Part shown: positions 27,974-36,516 of the stretch, piece by piece | How the letters are laid out: each line of letters opens with the position of its first letter | Numbering within the stretch: the first letter of the stretch is position 1 | Assembly: GCA_001799995.1 (NCBI GenBank) | Contig: MGUK01000058.1 | Span: forward strand, 1 to 58,877 | Direction: 5' to 3' | From: Elusimicrobia bacterium GWF2_62_30 | GTDB taxonomy: Bacteria; Elusimicrobiota; Elusimicrobia; Elusimicrobiales; UBA9959 | DNA: 58,877 bases | Program-made: the position numbers and the translations under genes | The notes under the pieces: generated by a model | Databases searched by the model: none | The model's input: the letters and a program-made list of their open reading frames with translations, nothing else | Told to the model about the DNA's origin: nothing

Positions 27974-28327
27974 TCAGGCAAGGCCCTTCATCAGCGTCTT
28001 GAAATCCTCGAAAGAGAACGGCTTGCGCAGAATAGCGTGTATGCCCTTGTCGGCAAGCCGGCGGTCGATCTCTTCCTGTTCGACGGCCGTTATCACCACT
28101 ACGCGCGCGGCCGGGTCGGCGATCCGGAGATCCTCCAGGACCTCCACGCCCGATCTGCCCGGGAGGATGAGGTCGAGAAAGACCACATCCGGCTTGAACT
28201 CCTTAAAACACTTTACCGCGGCGGCGCCATCCTCCGCCTCGGCCACTACCTCGTGCCCCAGCTTGTTAAGCAGCGCTTTTATCGTATAGCGCGTCAGGGC
28301 ATTATCTTCAACCAGAAGCACTTTCAT
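27974..28327 (-). CDS. CheY-like single-domain response regulator
   Basis: This is a 117-residue receiver domain with no output domain. Seen: VLLVEDN acidic pocket, DVVFLDLILPGRSG with the phospho-acceptor Asp, VVVITA (Thr switch) and LRKPFSFEDF (Lys). The start is placed at 28327 (MKVLLVEDN) because earlier in-frame ATGs give a basic tail outside the fold. It is coupled to the CheC-like gene and could be a partner of the cytosolic histidine kinase at 1961-3859 (speculative). Confidence 0.9.
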   Translation of the reverse strand: MKVLLVEDNALTRYTIKALLNKLGHEVVAEAEDGAAAVKCFKEFKPDVVFLDLILPGRSGVEVLEDLRIADPAARVVVITAVEQEEIDRRLADKGIHAILRKPFSFEDFKTLMKGLA

Positions 28328-28373
28328 AATTTTCCCCCTGTCCATTCCAGCGTCCCCTTTAAGGCGGCGAAGC

Positions 28374-28403
28374 CGGCCGCGCAAACCCCCGTTTGCGCGG
28401 CCG
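28374..28403. terminator. GC hairpin between metK and cheY-like gene
   Basis: A perfect 13-bp inverted repeat (28374-28386 with 28391-28403) with a CCCC loop, 18 bases after the metK stop. There is no long T-run on the minus strand, so termination there may be partial. Confidence 0.55.
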
Positions 28404-28420
28404 CCTTTCGCTGCGCCGTT

Positions 28421-29617
28421 TCAGCAGCAGCAGGCGCACTCGCTCTTGGGCGCGCCGGCGGCTTTCTTCTTGAGCATCTCCGCGGCGTTGGTCTTTTCCC
28501 ACTCGAAACCAGGCCGGCCGAAATGTCCGTAAGACGCGGTCTTACGGAAGATCGGGTTGCGCAGCTTCAGCGTCTTTATGATGCCGCGGGGCGTCAAGTC
28601 GAAGCTGGAGCGCACGATCTTGGAGAGCTTCTCGTCCGCGATCGTGCCGGTGCCATGGGTGTCCACGTAGAGGCCGACGGGCTCGGCCACGCCGATGGCG
28701 TAGGCGAGCTGCACGGTCACTTCGCGGGCGAGCTTGGCCGCCACGATGTTCTTGGCGATGTAGCGGGCCATGTAAGCGGCCGAGCGGTCCACCTTGGTGG
28801 AATCCTTGCCGGAGAACGCGCCGCCGCCGTGCGGGGCTACGCCGCCGTAGGTATCCACGATTATCTTGCGGCCGGTGACGCCGGCGTCGCTCTGGGGCCC
28901 GCCGACTACGAACTTGCCGGTGGGGTTGATGTAGATCTTGGTGTTCTTGTCGATGAGCTTCTTGTCGATAACGGGCGTGATGACCGCGTCTATGATCTCC
29001 TTGCGCGACTTGTCCGTTATCTTGTGGCCTGTCTTATCGAGGATCTCCTCGGTGTGCTGGGAAGAGACCACGATGGTCTCTATGCGGACCGGCCGGCCGT
29101 CGTGGTATTCCACGGTGACCTGGCTCTTGCCGTCGGGGCCGAGGTAGGGAAGGATGTTCTTCTTGCGCACTTCGGCGAGGCGCATGGTCAGGCGCTGGGC
29201 CAGCTGCAGCGGCAGCGGCATCAGCTCGGGGGTCTCGTCCGAAGCGTAGCCGACCATCAGGCCCTGGTCGCCGGCGCCGCCGGTGTCCACGCCCTGGGAA
29301 ATGTCGGGAGACTGGCGGCCGATCACGTTAAGCACGGCGCAGGTCTCGTAGTTGAAGCCGTACTTGGAATGAGTGTAGCCGATATCTTTGACGACCTGGC
29401 GGACCAGGGTGTCCACGTCCACGTAGGTCTTCGTGGTTATTTCGCCGCCCACCACCACCATGCCGCGGGTGATGAAGGTCTCGCAGGCCACGCGGCCGGC
29501 CGGGTCCTTCTTCATTATCTCGTCGAGTACCGCGTCCGAGATCTGGTCGCAAACCTTATCCGGGTGCCCCTCTGTCACCGATTCCGAACTGACATACCTC
29601 TTACCTTTGAAGTTCAT
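28421..29617 (-). CDS. metK: S-adenosylmethionine synthetase
   Basis: This enzyme makes S-adenosylmethionine from methionine and ATP. Seen: 398 residues; N-terminal [24 protein letters not shown] (ATP-binding His in GHPDK); [12 protein letters not shown]; the [18 protein letters not shown] signature; and [10 protein letters not shown] near the end. The C-terminus is extended by a Lys/Ala linker into a Cys-rich tail ending ECACCC, which is not a usual MetK feature. Strong AAGGAGG ribosome-binding site. AhcY, in the same pathway, lies two genes upstream, separated by the phosphohexomutase and the repeat cluster. Confidence 0.96.
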   Translation of the reverse strand: MNFKGKRYVSSESVTEGHPDKVCDQISDAVLDEIMKKDPAGRVACETFITRGMVVVGGEITTKTYVDVDTLVRQVVKDIGYTHSKYGFNYETCAVLNVIGRQSPDISQGVDTGGAGDQGLMVGYASDETPELMPLPLQLAQRLTMRLAEVRKKNILPYLGPDGKSQVTVEYHDGRPVRIETIVVSSQHTEEILDKTGHKITDKSRKEIIDAVITPVIDKKLIDKNTKIYINPTGKFVVGGPQSDAGVTGRKIIVDTYGGVAPHGGGAFSGKDSTKVDRSAAYMARYIAKNIVAAKLAREVTVQLAYAIGVAEPVGLYVDTHGTGTIADEKLSKIVRSSFDLTPRGIIKTLKLRNPIFRKTASYGHFGRPGFEWEKTNAAEMLKKKAAGAPKSECACCC

Positions 29618-29676
29618 TACTCCTCCTTAACTATCGTTAGAACTACCCGCCCCGCGGCGGGAAAAAACGTTCAGGC

Positions 29677-31089
29677 CTACTTCATCTCCACGAACTTGAA
29701 CGCCAGGTCCAGGAATTTCTTCGTGTTCTCCTGGCTGTCCGTCTCGGCGTACGTGCGCAGCAGCGGCTCCGTGCCCGAGGGGCGCATAAGCACCCACCAA
29801 TCGTTGTCGAGAATTATCTTCAGCCCGTCTATCGTGTTGGTCTCGGTTATCTTGTGGCCGAGCAGGATCTTGGGCAGTTTTTTCTTTATCTTCACCGCGA
29901 ACGAATGCTTGTTGGGGATAGGCTTGGCCAGCGTGAAATCGCGCCGGATGAAAGCGGATTTGCCGTATTTCTTCTCTATCTCGGCGTAAAGCGCGGACAC
30001 GGTCTTGCGCGTCTTTATGATCATCTCCATCACCAGCAGGGCGGTAAGCGAACCGTCGCGCTCGGGGAGGTTGCCCTTCCACGTGTAGCCGCCCGATTCC
30101 TCTACCCCGAAAGAAACGTTCTCCGAAAGCATTTTTTCGGCGATGTACTTAAACCCAACGGGGGTTTCCTCGAAGGGCAGGTTGGCGGCGCGGGCGATGC
30201 GCTTGGTGAGGTAGCCCATGGAAACGGCCTGCGCCACCTTGCCGTTCAGCCCGCCTTTGGAGATGAGGTATTCCAGCAGCAGCGGCGCCGTCTGGCAGGG
30301 GGTCATATACTGTCCCTTGTCCGACACCAGCGCGAACCGGTCCGCGTCGCCGTCCAGCGCGGCGCCGAACAGCGCTTTGTTCTTCTTTACCGCGGCGATA
30401 AGCTCCTGCATGTTCTTTTCCACGGGCTCGGGGGCCATCCCGCCGAAGAGCGGGTCGTGCTTCTCGCGCAGCCTGGTGATATTCTTGGCGCTGAAAAGCG
30501 GGTCCGCGGTCTCCGCACCCACGCCGTACATGAAGTCCATCACCACGGTACCGGGCAGCTTGGAAAGGGTTTTGGCCACCGGCGACCTGGAGCACAGGTA
30601 GTCCGTGTACATGCCCCGGAAATCCTTTACCAGCACCTGCGCGCCGGAAGGCTTCATGGGCACGGCCTTGGCCACGTAGTTCTCTATCTCCGCCGTGACG
30701 GAAGGCGGGGCGGAGCGGCCGCCCTGCTTGACCTTTATGCCGTTATAGTAATGGTTGTTATGGCTGGCGGTGACGACCACGCCCAGCCCGAAGCCCTTGG
30801 TGGTGAGCAGGCTGATGACGGGGGTGGGGACCGGGGTGGCGGACAAAGTCACGTTCATGCCGTTGGCGGCCAGGATATCGGCCATGGTGCGGGCGAACCG
30901 GTCGGACATGAAGCGGCGGTCATAGCCGACGACCACGGCCGGCTTCTCCGTGCGCATGTACTTGTACGATACGTAGTCGGCCATGCCCTGGGCGGTCTTC
31001 CTGACCAGGTCATAGGTGAAATCTTTGGCTATTATGCCCCTGATGCCGTCGGTTCCGAAGGAAATATGGTTTGCCTGGTGGGAACTCAT
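29677..31089 (-). CDS. Phosphohexomutase (phosphomannomutase/phosphoglucomutase family)
   Basis: This is an alpha-D-phosphohexomutase interconverting hexose 1- and 6-phosphates, for glycan precursors or glycogen. Seen: 470 residues from the ATG at 31089; ISFGTDGIRG start; the catalytic phosphoserine loop VVTASHNN (Ser109); the metal loop DGDADRFAL; the sugar-binding loop GVEESGGY; and the phosphate-binding RPSGTEP near the C-terminus. The GVEESGGYTWKG form fits the phosphoglucomutase/PMM branch rather than GlmM. An upstream extension of the reading frame (to 31290) runs into a repeat element and is not coding. The promoter is probably the AT-rich tract TATTATTATATATAT near 31165-31185. Confidence 0.88.
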   Translation of the reverse strand: MSSHQANHISFGTDGIRGIIAKDFTYDLVRKTAQGMADYVSYKYMRTEKPAVVVGYDRRFMSDRFARTMADILAANGMNVTLSATPVPTPVISLLTTKGFGLGVVVTASHNNHYYNGIKVKQGGRSAPPSVTAEIENYVAKAVPMKPSGAQVLVKDFRGMYTDYLCSRSPVAKTLSKLPGTVVMDFMYGVGAETADPLFSAKNITRLREKHDPLFGGMAPEPVEKNMQELIAAVKKNKALFGAALDGDADRFALVSDKGQYMTPCQTAPLLLEYLISKGGLNGKVAQAVSMGYLTKRIARAANLPFEETPVGFKYIAEKMLSENVSFGVEESGGYTWKGNLPERDGSLTALLVMEMIIKTRKTVSALYAEIEKKYGKSAFIRRDFTLAKPIPNKHSFAVKIKKKLPKILLGHKITETNTIDGLKIILDNDWWVLMRPSGTEPLLRTYAETDSQENTKKFLDLAFKFVEMK

Positions 31090-31234
31090 TTTATGCCCTT
31101 TTGTTCGCTTAAAATTCCTGGAAATCCTTCTCCGCGGCCAAATCGTCCGCACGGCCTGTTTTCGGAGTAGATATATATAATAATAAAAAAGCCCCCCCCA
31201 GTTCAATGCTCCCAGGCCTCTTATCCCCGGGTTC

Positions 31235-31360
31235 GCGTGGGCAGTGGGACCGGAACGCAAACCGCGCTCGGCACACCGTGCCTCGCTCATCCTCCGGCCT
31301 CGGCGCTATGCAAGCCTCGGCCTACGGAAGGGTTTGCTAACCCGGTCCCACTGCCCACGC
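31235..31360 (-). repeat. Structured repeat element, copy A (core reversed)
   Basis: A 19-bp perfect inverted repeat (31235-31253 with 31342-31360; inner end CCGG) encloses an 88-base core (31254-31341) that on the minus strand reads GTTAGCAAACCCTTCCG... to ...GGTTTGCGTT. This core is base-for-base identical to copy D's core 8.4 kb away, whereas the arms share nothing beyond CCGG. The core folds into a GGGTT-AGCA-AACCC hairpin and a GGCAC-GGT-GTGCC hairpin. It lies in the 681-base non-coding interval 31090-31770, which also holds the phosphohexomutase promoter, copies B and C and the ahcY terminator. Confidence 0.85.
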
Positions 31361-31380
31361 TCCAAGTCGCCTCGAGTCCG

Positions 31381-31539
31381 GCGGGTGGAGGCGGGGGTAT
31401 GGGCCCGTCGGGCACGCTATCGGCCACACCGTGGCCGCGCTCCCTCGGGGACCTAGCCTTCGGCTATCCGGGCTCGGCGCTTACGCAAGCCTCGCCCTGC
31501 GAGACGGCCCGCCGAACCCATACCCCCGCCTCCCTCCGC
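31381..31539 (-). repeat. Structured repeat element, copy B (diverged)
   Basis: Arms 31381-31403 and 31517-31539 pair over 17 perfect bases plus 4 more after a short mismatch. The core shares GCTTGCGTAAGC, GCGCCGAG and CGGCCAC-GGT-GTGGCCG with the family (minus strand) but is otherwise diverged and longer. The internal hairpin is extended to 7 bp by paired changes. Confidence 0.7.
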
Positions 31540-31571
31540 GAGTTCTGCGCCTCGGGCCTGTCCGCGTGAGA

Positions 31572-31691
31572 CGCGGTGGGGCCGGGTTAGCAAACCCTTC
31601 CGACGACCGAGCCTTGCGTAAGCGGCGAGGGAGGAGGATGAGCGACGGCCACGGTGTGGCCTAGCGCGGTTTGCGTTCCGGCCCCATCGCG
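31572..31691 (+). repeat. Structured repeat element, copy C
   Basis: Arms 31572-31585 and 31678-31691 pair over 14 positions, one being a G-T (G-U in RNA) pair. Further out GCGTG (31564-31568) pairs with CACGC (31695-31699). The core begins GTTAGCAAACCCTTCCG and ends GCGCGGTTTGCGTT as in copies A, D and E. Its internal hairpin is GGCCAC-GGT-GTGGCC, against GGCAC-GGT-GTGCC in copy D: a base inserted on each side, preserving pairing. Confidence 0.8.
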
Positions 31692-31717
31692 GCGCACGCG
31701 CCGTCTTATGCAATTGT

Positions 31718-31757
31718 AAAAAAAGGCCCCCGCCGGCTTTTGGAGCTGGCGGGGGCC
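31718..31757 (-). terminator. Terminator after ahcY
   Basis: On the minus strand GGCCCCCGCC / GGCGGGGGCC with a 13-base loop, followed by T7. It is 13 bases after the ahcY stop. Confidence 0.9.
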
Positions 31758-31770
31758 GGTAGGGCGGGGC

Positions 31771-33204
31771 TTAGTAGCGGTAATGGTCGGCTTTGTACGG
31801 GCCTTCCACTTTCACGCCGATGTATTCGGCCTGTTCCTTGGTGAGCTTGGTCAGCTTCACGCCGATCTTCGCCAGGTGCAGGCGGGCCACTTCCTCGTCC
31901 AGGTGCTTGGGCAGGCGGGTCACGCCTATCTCCAGCTTCTTGGTCCAGAGTTCGAGCTGGGCCAGGGTCTGGTTGGTGAAGGAATTGCTCATCACGAACG
32001 ACGGGTGGCCCTTGGCGCAGCCCAGGTTCACCAGCCGGCCCTGCGCCAGCACGTAGATAGCCCGGCCGGAGGGCAGGTCGTAGCGGTCCACCTGCGGCTT
32101 GATGTTGACCTGCTTCACGCCCTTGGCCTTGTTCAGCGCCGCCATCTGGATCTCGTCGTCGAAATGGCCGATGTTGCAGACGATGGCCTGGTCCTTCATC
32201 TTGAGCATGTGCTCGAGGCGGATGATGTCCTTGTTGCCGGTGGTGGTGACATAGATGTCGCCTTCGCCGAGGGTGTCCTCAACGGTCTTCACCTCGAAGC
32301 CCTCCATAGCGGCCTGCAGCGCGCAGATGGGGTCGATCTCGGTCACTATCACGCGGGCGCCAAAGCCGTGCATGGAGCGGGCGCAGCCTTTGCCCACGTC
32401 GCCGTAGCCGCACACCACTACCACTTTGCCGGCTATCATCACGTCGGTGGCGCGCTTGATGCCGTCGGCCAGGGATTCGCGGCAGCCGTACAGGTTGTCG
32501 AACTTGGACTTGGTCACGGAATCGTTCACGTTGATAGCGGGCACCATCAGGGTGCCTGCCTCGTGCATCTGGTACAGGCGGTGCACGCCGGTGGTGGTCT
32601 CCTCGGAGACGCCCTTCCAGTCCTTGACCGCGGTATGCCAGCGCTGAGGGGTTTTCTTCAGTATGGATTTAAGGGAGAGGTTAAGTTCGATCTCATCCTC
32701 GGTGCCGGCTTTGGCGTCCAGGATCTTTGCGTTGTCCTCGGCCGCGAAGCCGCGGTGCATCATCATGGTGGCGTCGCCGCCGTCGTCCACTATCAGGTGG
32801 GGGCCCTTGCCGCCGCCGAAATCGAGGGCGCGCTCGGTGCACCACCAGTATTCGGCCAGCGTCTCACCTTTCCAGGCGAACACCGGGATGCCGGCGGCGG
32901 CTATGGCCGCGGCGGCGGGGTCGCTGGTGGAGTAAATGTTGCAGGAGCACCAGCGCACTTCGGCGCCCAGGGCGGCCAGCGTCTCTATAAGGACGGCGGT
33001 CTGGTTGGTCATGTGCAGCGAGCCCATCACGCGCGCGCCTTTGAGGGGCTTCTTGGCGGAGAATTTCTCGCGGATGGCCATCAGGCCCGGCATTTCTTTT
33101 TCCGCGATATCTATTTCGCGTCGGCCCAGGGCGGCCAGGCTCATATCCTTCACTTTGAAATCTTTTTTCATGGTCTTCGCTTTCTCCTTAAGTGCTGTGG
33201 TCAT
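31771..33204 (-). CDS. ahcY: Adenosylhomocysteinase
   Basis: AhcY hydrolyses S-adenosylhomocysteine to adenosine and homocysteine, clearing the by-product of SAM-dependent methylation. Seen: 477 residues with the insertion-containing bacterial length; NAD-binding [16 protein letters not shown]; the substrate-binding [11 protein letters not shown] and [10 protein letters not shown] regions; and the C-terminal [13 protein letters not shown] ending typical of the family (Lys and Tyr contacting NAD of the neighbouring subunit). The start at 33204 has GGAGG at good spacing; an internal ATG at 33171 also has a purine-rich site. It is divergent from a LysR regulator with an inverted-repeat operator between them. 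Confidence 0.97.
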   Translation of the reverse strand: MTTALKEKAKTMKKDFKVKDMSLAALGRREIDIAEKEMPGLMAIREKFSAKKPLKGARVMGSLHMTNQTAVLIETLAALGAEVRWCSCNIYSTSDPAAAAIAAAGIPVFAWKGETLAEYWWCTERALDFGGGKGPHLIVDDGGDATMMMHRGFAAEDNAKILDAKAGTEDEIELNLSLKSILKKTPQRWHTAVKDWKGVSEETTTGVHRLYQMHEAGTLMVPAINVNDSVTKSKFDNLYGCRESLADGIKRATDVMIAGKVVVVCGYGDVGKGCARSMHGFGARVIVTEIDPICALQAAMEGFEVKTVEDTLGEGDIYVTTTGNKDIIRLEHMLKMKDQAIVCNIGHFDDEIQMAALNKAKGVKQVNIKPQVDRYDLPSGRAIYVLAQGRLVNLGCAKGHPSFVMSNSFTNQTLAQLELWTKKLEIGVTRLPKHLDEEVARLHLAKIGVKLTKLTKEQAEYIGVKVEGPYKADHYRY

Positions 33205-33238
33205 AAACGGGCCTCCTGTCTGCTTTCTATCCCTGAAT

Positions 33239-33267
33239 ATTGTACCCTAACGGGTCAATTTAGTAAA
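33239..33267 (-). promoter_or_regulatory. ahcY promoter overlapping an inverted-repeat operator
   Basis: On the minus strand TTTACT (33267-33262) and TACAAT (33244-33239) are 17 bases apart, giving a start near 33232. The spacer and -10 overlap the dyad ATTG-TA-CCC-TAAC-GGG-T-CAAT (33239-33259), with a T-N11-A-like layout suited to a LysR-type protein encoded just downstream on the other strand. Confidence 0.5.
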
Positions 33268-33302
33268 ATTAAAAAAATACCATCATTGCTTAAGTAACAC
33301 TT

Positions 33303-34199
33303 ATGCTTACAGACTTCAACCGCCTCAAGGTCTTCTACACTATCTACCGCTACAAAAGCGCCGCGGCCGCCGCCAAAGAACTGTATATCAGCCAGTCGGC
33401 CGTGAGCCAGAGCCTGGGCAAGCTGGAACAGGAGCTGAAAACCCAGTTGTTCGTCCGCATGCATAAAAAGCTGGTGCCCACGGCGGCCGCCGGCCGGCTT
33501 TACGAGATAGTGGAGCCTTTCGTGCGCGGACTGGAGGGAGGCCTGGCCTGGCTGGAAGCGGAGAAAGCCGGGCCGCGCGGCATGCTCCGCATAGGGGCGC
33601 CGGTGGAATTCGGCTCCCGCAACCTGGTGGAATTTATAGCCGCCTTCAGGCGCAGGCACCCGGCGGTGTTCTTCGAGGTCTCCCTGGGCCACCCGGACAT
33701 GCTGCTCCCCAGGCTGGCCGCGGGCGAACTGGACCTTGTTTTCGCGGACATCTTCCCGGGCAGGGGCGCAAAAAGCCTGCCCCCGTTCGCCGTATCTACG
33801 GTAATAGCGGAGAAACTTGTACTGGCCTGCTCCGCCGGGTATCATTCAGCGCGGCTGCGGGGGACCATAACCCCCGCCGCCCTGGCCGGCTGCGAGTTCC
33901 TGGACTATTCCCACGGCAGGCCCGCGCTCGACAACTGGTTCCGTCACCATTACGACAAGAGCCTTCCCGGGCTGAAGGTGGTGCTTACCGTGGAGAGCGT
34001 GCAGGCTATACTCAACGGCATCAAGGGCGGGCTGGGCCTCGGGATAGTGCCGGAGTACCTGGTAGAAAAAGAGCTCAAGGCCGGCTCGGTATGGGCCGTC
34101 CGCACCGGCAGGCCGGAGCTGATAAACCGCATCTCGCTGGTCAGGCTGAAAGGCAAGGCCGCCTCCCCCGCCGAGAAAGCTTTCCTGGAAAATTACTGA
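33303..34199 (+). CDS. LysR-family transcriptional regulator
   Basis: This is a LysR-type regulator of 298 residues. Seen: an N-terminal winged helix-turn-helix (about 3-60) with SAAAAAKELYISQSAVSQSLGKLEQEL, and a C-terminal periplasmic-binding-like effector domain. It is divergent from ahcY with an operator-like dyad in between, the usual arrangement for LysR control of the adjacent gene. Regulation of ahcY (methionine/SAH cycle) is therefore an inference from position. The 3' end overlaps the convergent glycerate kinase gene by 7 bases. No Shine-Dalgarno before the ATG. Confidence 0.9.
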   Translation: MLTDFNRLKVFYTIYRYKSAAAAAKELYISQSAVSQSLGKLEQELKTQLFVRMHKKLVPTAAAGRLYEIVEPFVRGLEGGLAWLEAEKAGPRGMLRIGAPVEFGSRNLVEFIAAFRRRHPAVFFEVSLGHPDMLLPRLAAGELDLVFADIFPGRGAKSLPPFAVSTVIAEKLVLACSAGYHSARLRGTITPAALAGCEFLDYSHGRPALDNWFRHHYDKSLPGLKVVLTVESVQAILNGIKGGLGLGIVPEYLVEKELKAGSVWAVRTGRPELINRISLVRLKGKAASPAEKAFLENY

Positions 34200-35302
34200 G
34201 CTAACGCGGAAAGAATCAGCGGCAGGTGCCGCGCCGCGGCCCGCTCGACGGCCGCCGCGGTACTGCCGTAATCTCCGGATTCGATCACGGCCCGGACGCC
34301 GCGCCGCGTAAGGACCGCCCTGTCCTTCAGGAGCGAGCGGCCGCACAGCACCACGGCGGGTTTTCCAGCGGCGCGGGCCCGCGCTATCACGGCACCGGGC
34401 GCTTTGCCGTAGAAGCTCTGCCTGTCGAAGCGGCCCTCTCCGGTAATAAGGACGTCCGCTTTGCGCAGGTTTTCATCGAAACCCGTCCTGTCGAGCACGA
34501 AGCCGGAACCGTCCAGCAGGGCTGCTCCGCAAAAAGCGGCAAGCCCCGCCCCCAGGCCGCCCGCGGCCGCGCCGCCCGGCAGCCGGGCGATGTCCGCGCC
34601 CAGGTCGCGTTTAAGCACCCGGGCATAATTTTGCAGGGCGGCCTCTATGAATTCAACGTCCTCCGGCCCGGCCCCTTTCTGCGGGCCGAAAACCCTGGCC
34701 GAACCGAGCCGGCCGCAGAGCGTGTTCTTCACGTCCGCCAGCCCGACCACCTTCACGCGGCCCAGGCGCGCCGCGCCGCCGGGCTTTATCCGGGCCAGGG
34801 CCGCGAGCCCCCGCGCCCCCGCCGCCACCGGGCGGCCGGCGGCGTCAAGCAGCTCAAAACCGAGCGCCTGCGCGCAGCCCGCGCCCCCGTCGTTGGAAGC
34901 GCTCCCGCCCAGGCCCACTATGATCTCCCGCGCGCCGCGGCGCAGCGCGTCCAAGATCAGTTCCCCCACGCCGCGGGTGGAGGCGTCCAGCGGGCGCAGC
35001 TTCGAGCGGCCCGCGTGCCGGAGCCCGGAAGCTTCCGCCATTTCTATCACGGCGCTTTTTCCGGACAACAGCCAGCGGGCGCGGAGCGCTTCGCCGTACG
35101 GTCCCGCGGCGCGGCACCGGATGAACCTTCCGCCCAGGTCGGCGGCCAGCGCGTCAAGCAGCCCGTCGCCGCCGTCGGCGACAGGCAGGATGTCGATAAC
35201 CGCGCCAGGGAGCGCCCGCCCGATCCCCCGGGCCGCCGCCAGCGAAGCCGCCATGGCGGTGAGCGTCCCCTTGAAAGCGTTCATCGCTATTAAAATGCGC
35301 AT
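34193..35302 (-). CDS. glxK: Glycerate kinase (GlxK/GarK family)
   Basis: This enzyme phosphorylates D-glycerate to 2-phosphoglycerate (or the 3-phosphate in some members), feeding lower glycolysis. Seen: 369 residues from the ATG at 35302; start RILIAMNAFKGTLTA; PVADGGDGLLDAL; EIIVGLGGSASNDGGAGCAQALGFELLD, the family signature; and a C-terminal VLITGEGRFDRQSFYGKAPGAV. The 'SNDGGAGCAQALG' motif places it in the GlxK/GarK (class II) family. A -10-like TATCAT is 6 bases before the ATG and there is no Shine-Dalgarno, so the transcript may be leaderless. It overlaps LysR tail-to-tail and is divergent from the radical SAM operon. Confidence 0.92.
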   Translation of the reverse strand: MRILIAMNAFKGTLTAMAASLAAARGIGRALPGAVIDILPVADGGDGLLDALAADLGGRFIRCRAAGPYGEALRARWLLSGKSAVIEMAEASGLRHAGRSKLRPLDASTRGVGELILDALRRGAREIIVGLGGSASNDGGAGCAQALGFELLDAAGRPVAAGARGLAALARIKPGGAARLGRVKVVGLADVKNTLCGRLGSARVFGPQKGAGPEDVEFIEAALQNYARVLKRDLGADIARLPGGAAAGGLGAGLAAFCGAALLDGSGFVLDRTGFDENLRKADVLITGEGRFDRQSFYGKAPGAVIARARAAGKPAVVLCGRSLLKDRAVLTRRGVRAVIESGDYGSTAAAVERAAARHLPLILSALAQ

Positions 35303-35391
35303 GCCTAAATGATAGAATAATAAAATAACGGATAGCGAATCGGGCCCGCAGGCCGCCGGCCCGGCACCGTGAACGTTTCCCGCGCGAAAAT

Positions 35392-36048
35392 ATGCAAGCC
35401 CCAAAACCCAGCATCGTCTACCGCTATCACGACGGCCTCTATGTCAACCTGACCAACCGCTGCTCCACCGCCTGCGTTTTCTGCGTGAAGAACCTTTGGA
35501 AAATGGACTACCGCGGGAACAATCTGAACCTGGCCGGCGCCGAGGCATCGCCCGAGGAAGTGATGCGCCTCGCGAAAGAGGAATGGGCGGCGGCGCCGTT
35601 CAAGGAATTCGTTTTCTGCGGCTACGGCGAGCCCACCATGCGGCTGGACGCCCTGCTGGCCTGCGCCCGGCTTATCCGGACGGGCAAAGCCTCCCCGATC
35701 CCCGCCTCCATGCGCGTGCGGCTCAACACCAACGGGCTGGCCAACGCGGTCTGGGGCCGCGACACCGTGCCGGAAATGAAGGGCCTCATCGACTCGGTCC
35801 ACGTCAGCCTCAACACCTCCGACCCGGCGCAATGGGCGGCCCTGATGCGCCCGCAGGAGCCCTGGGCCGCGGAGGGCTTCGAGAAGGTCAAAGAATTTAT
35901 CCGCGGGGCCGCGCGCGTCCTGCCGGAAGTGCGCGCCACCGCCGTGGAGGGCAACGGGGTGGACGAGGAGAAATTTAAAGCGCTGGCCGCGGAGCTGGGC
36001 GCCGCGCCGCGTTTCCGCGGCCGCCTGGAAGGCGGGGCAGGGGTATGA
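35392..36048 (+). CDS. Radical SAM protein (TatD-associated-like small radical SAM)
   Basis: This is a compact radical SAM enzyme of 218 residues. Seen: YVNLTNRCSTACVFC, a CxxxCxxC cluster motif near residues 24-31, followed by FCGYGEPTMRLDALL, the GGE-like SAM-binding strand, and VRLNTNGLAN. This layout and length match the 'TatD-family-associated radical SAM' proteins, whose substrate is not established. No auxiliary cluster or RRE domain is present. Its stop overlaps the CBM48 gene start (ATGA). It lies 26 kb from the PqqD/peptide cassette, so a link is not implied. Confidence 0.8.
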   Translation: MQAPKPSIVYRYHDGLYVNLTNRCSTACVFCVKNLWKMDYRGNNLNLAGAEASPEEVMRLAKEEWAAAPFKEFVFCGYGEPTMRLDALLACARLIRTGKASPIPASMRVRLNTNGLANAVWGRDTVPEMKGLIDSVHVSLNTSDPAQWAALMRPQEPWAAEGFEKVKEFIRGAARVLPEVRATAVEGNGVDEEKFKALAAELGAAPRFRGRLEGGAGV

Positions 36049-36509
36049 TAGAGCGCAAATCCATCCTGCTGGCCCTTTCGTTGGCGGGGCTCATCCTGAT
36101 AAGCGTGCCCGGGGTCATCTTCAACGACGCGGTAAAAAAGTATTTCAGTTTCATGGGCGGCTGGCATACCGCCACGATAAAACCCTCCAGGTCCTCCTTC
36201 ATGCCTCCCTCCCGGCCCCGGCACGAAAGGCCCGACGAGCCGCCGCAGCCTGAACTGCGCTTCGTTAAATTTTCGGTGAAGATAGCCGGCGCCAAAGACG
36301 TTAAAATCGCCGGCGATTTCAACAAGTGGAACCCCGAAGCGCTCTCGCTGGTGAAAAAACCGGGCAATATCTGGGAAGCCATCCTGCCCCTGCCCCCGGG
36401 GAAATACAAATATCTCTGCCGCATCGACGGCAAGGAAGTGCTGGACCCGCTGAACCCCGACACGGACACGGAAGACGGCCGCAAAGTATCCCTGCTTACG
36501 GTAAAGTGA
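36045..36509 (+). CDS. Membrane-anchored CBM48/AMPK-type glycogen-binding domain protein
   Basis: This is a 154-residue protein with an N-terminal membrane helix (SILLALSLAGLILISVPGVIF) and a Pro/Arg-rich linker. The C-terminal CBM48/AMPK-beta-like domain (VKFSVKIAGAKDVKIAGDFNKWNPEALSLV ... WEAILPLPPGKYKYLCRIDGKEVLDPLNP) carries the Trp and GDFNxW core seen in isoamylase-early-set glycan-binding domains. It should bind alpha-glucan on the outer face of the inner membrane (inference). It is coupled to the radical SAM gene upstream and 7 bases from the next gene, whose C-terminus is also glycan-enzyme-like. Confidence 0.75.
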   Translation: MIERKSILLALSLAGLILISVPGVIFNDAVKKYFSFMGGWHTATIKPSRSSFMPPSRPRHERPDEPPQPELRFVKFSVKIAGAKDVKIAGDFNKWNPEALSLVKKPGNIWEAILPLPPGKYKYLCRIDGKEVLDPLNPDTDTEDGRKVSLLTVK

Positions 36510-36516
36510 TTTTCCT

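Noticed and set aside
29618-29676. SAM riboswitch upstream of metK
   Set aside because: Only about 59 bases separate the genes and no SAM-riboswitch stems are recognisable; a plain AAGGAGG site is present.
31090-31290. 67-residue N-terminal extension of the phosphohexomutase
   Set aside because: It is encoded by repeat copy A and an AT-rich promoter-like tract. The family's conserved start begins at the ATG at 31089.
31235-31691. CRISPR array
   Set aside because: The repeats are about 90 bases, in mixed orientation, with self-complementary arms and no regular spacers; no cas genes are seen.
33205-33302. SAH riboswitch upstream of ahcY
   Set aside because: The leader is about 30 bases from the predicted start, too short for the SAH aptamer, and lacks its conserved GAGGAGCG-type core.
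35392-36048. Maturase of the PqqD-linked peptide
   Set aside because: It lies 26 kb away in a different operon, has no RRE or SPASM domain, and resembles the TatD-associated radical SAM group.
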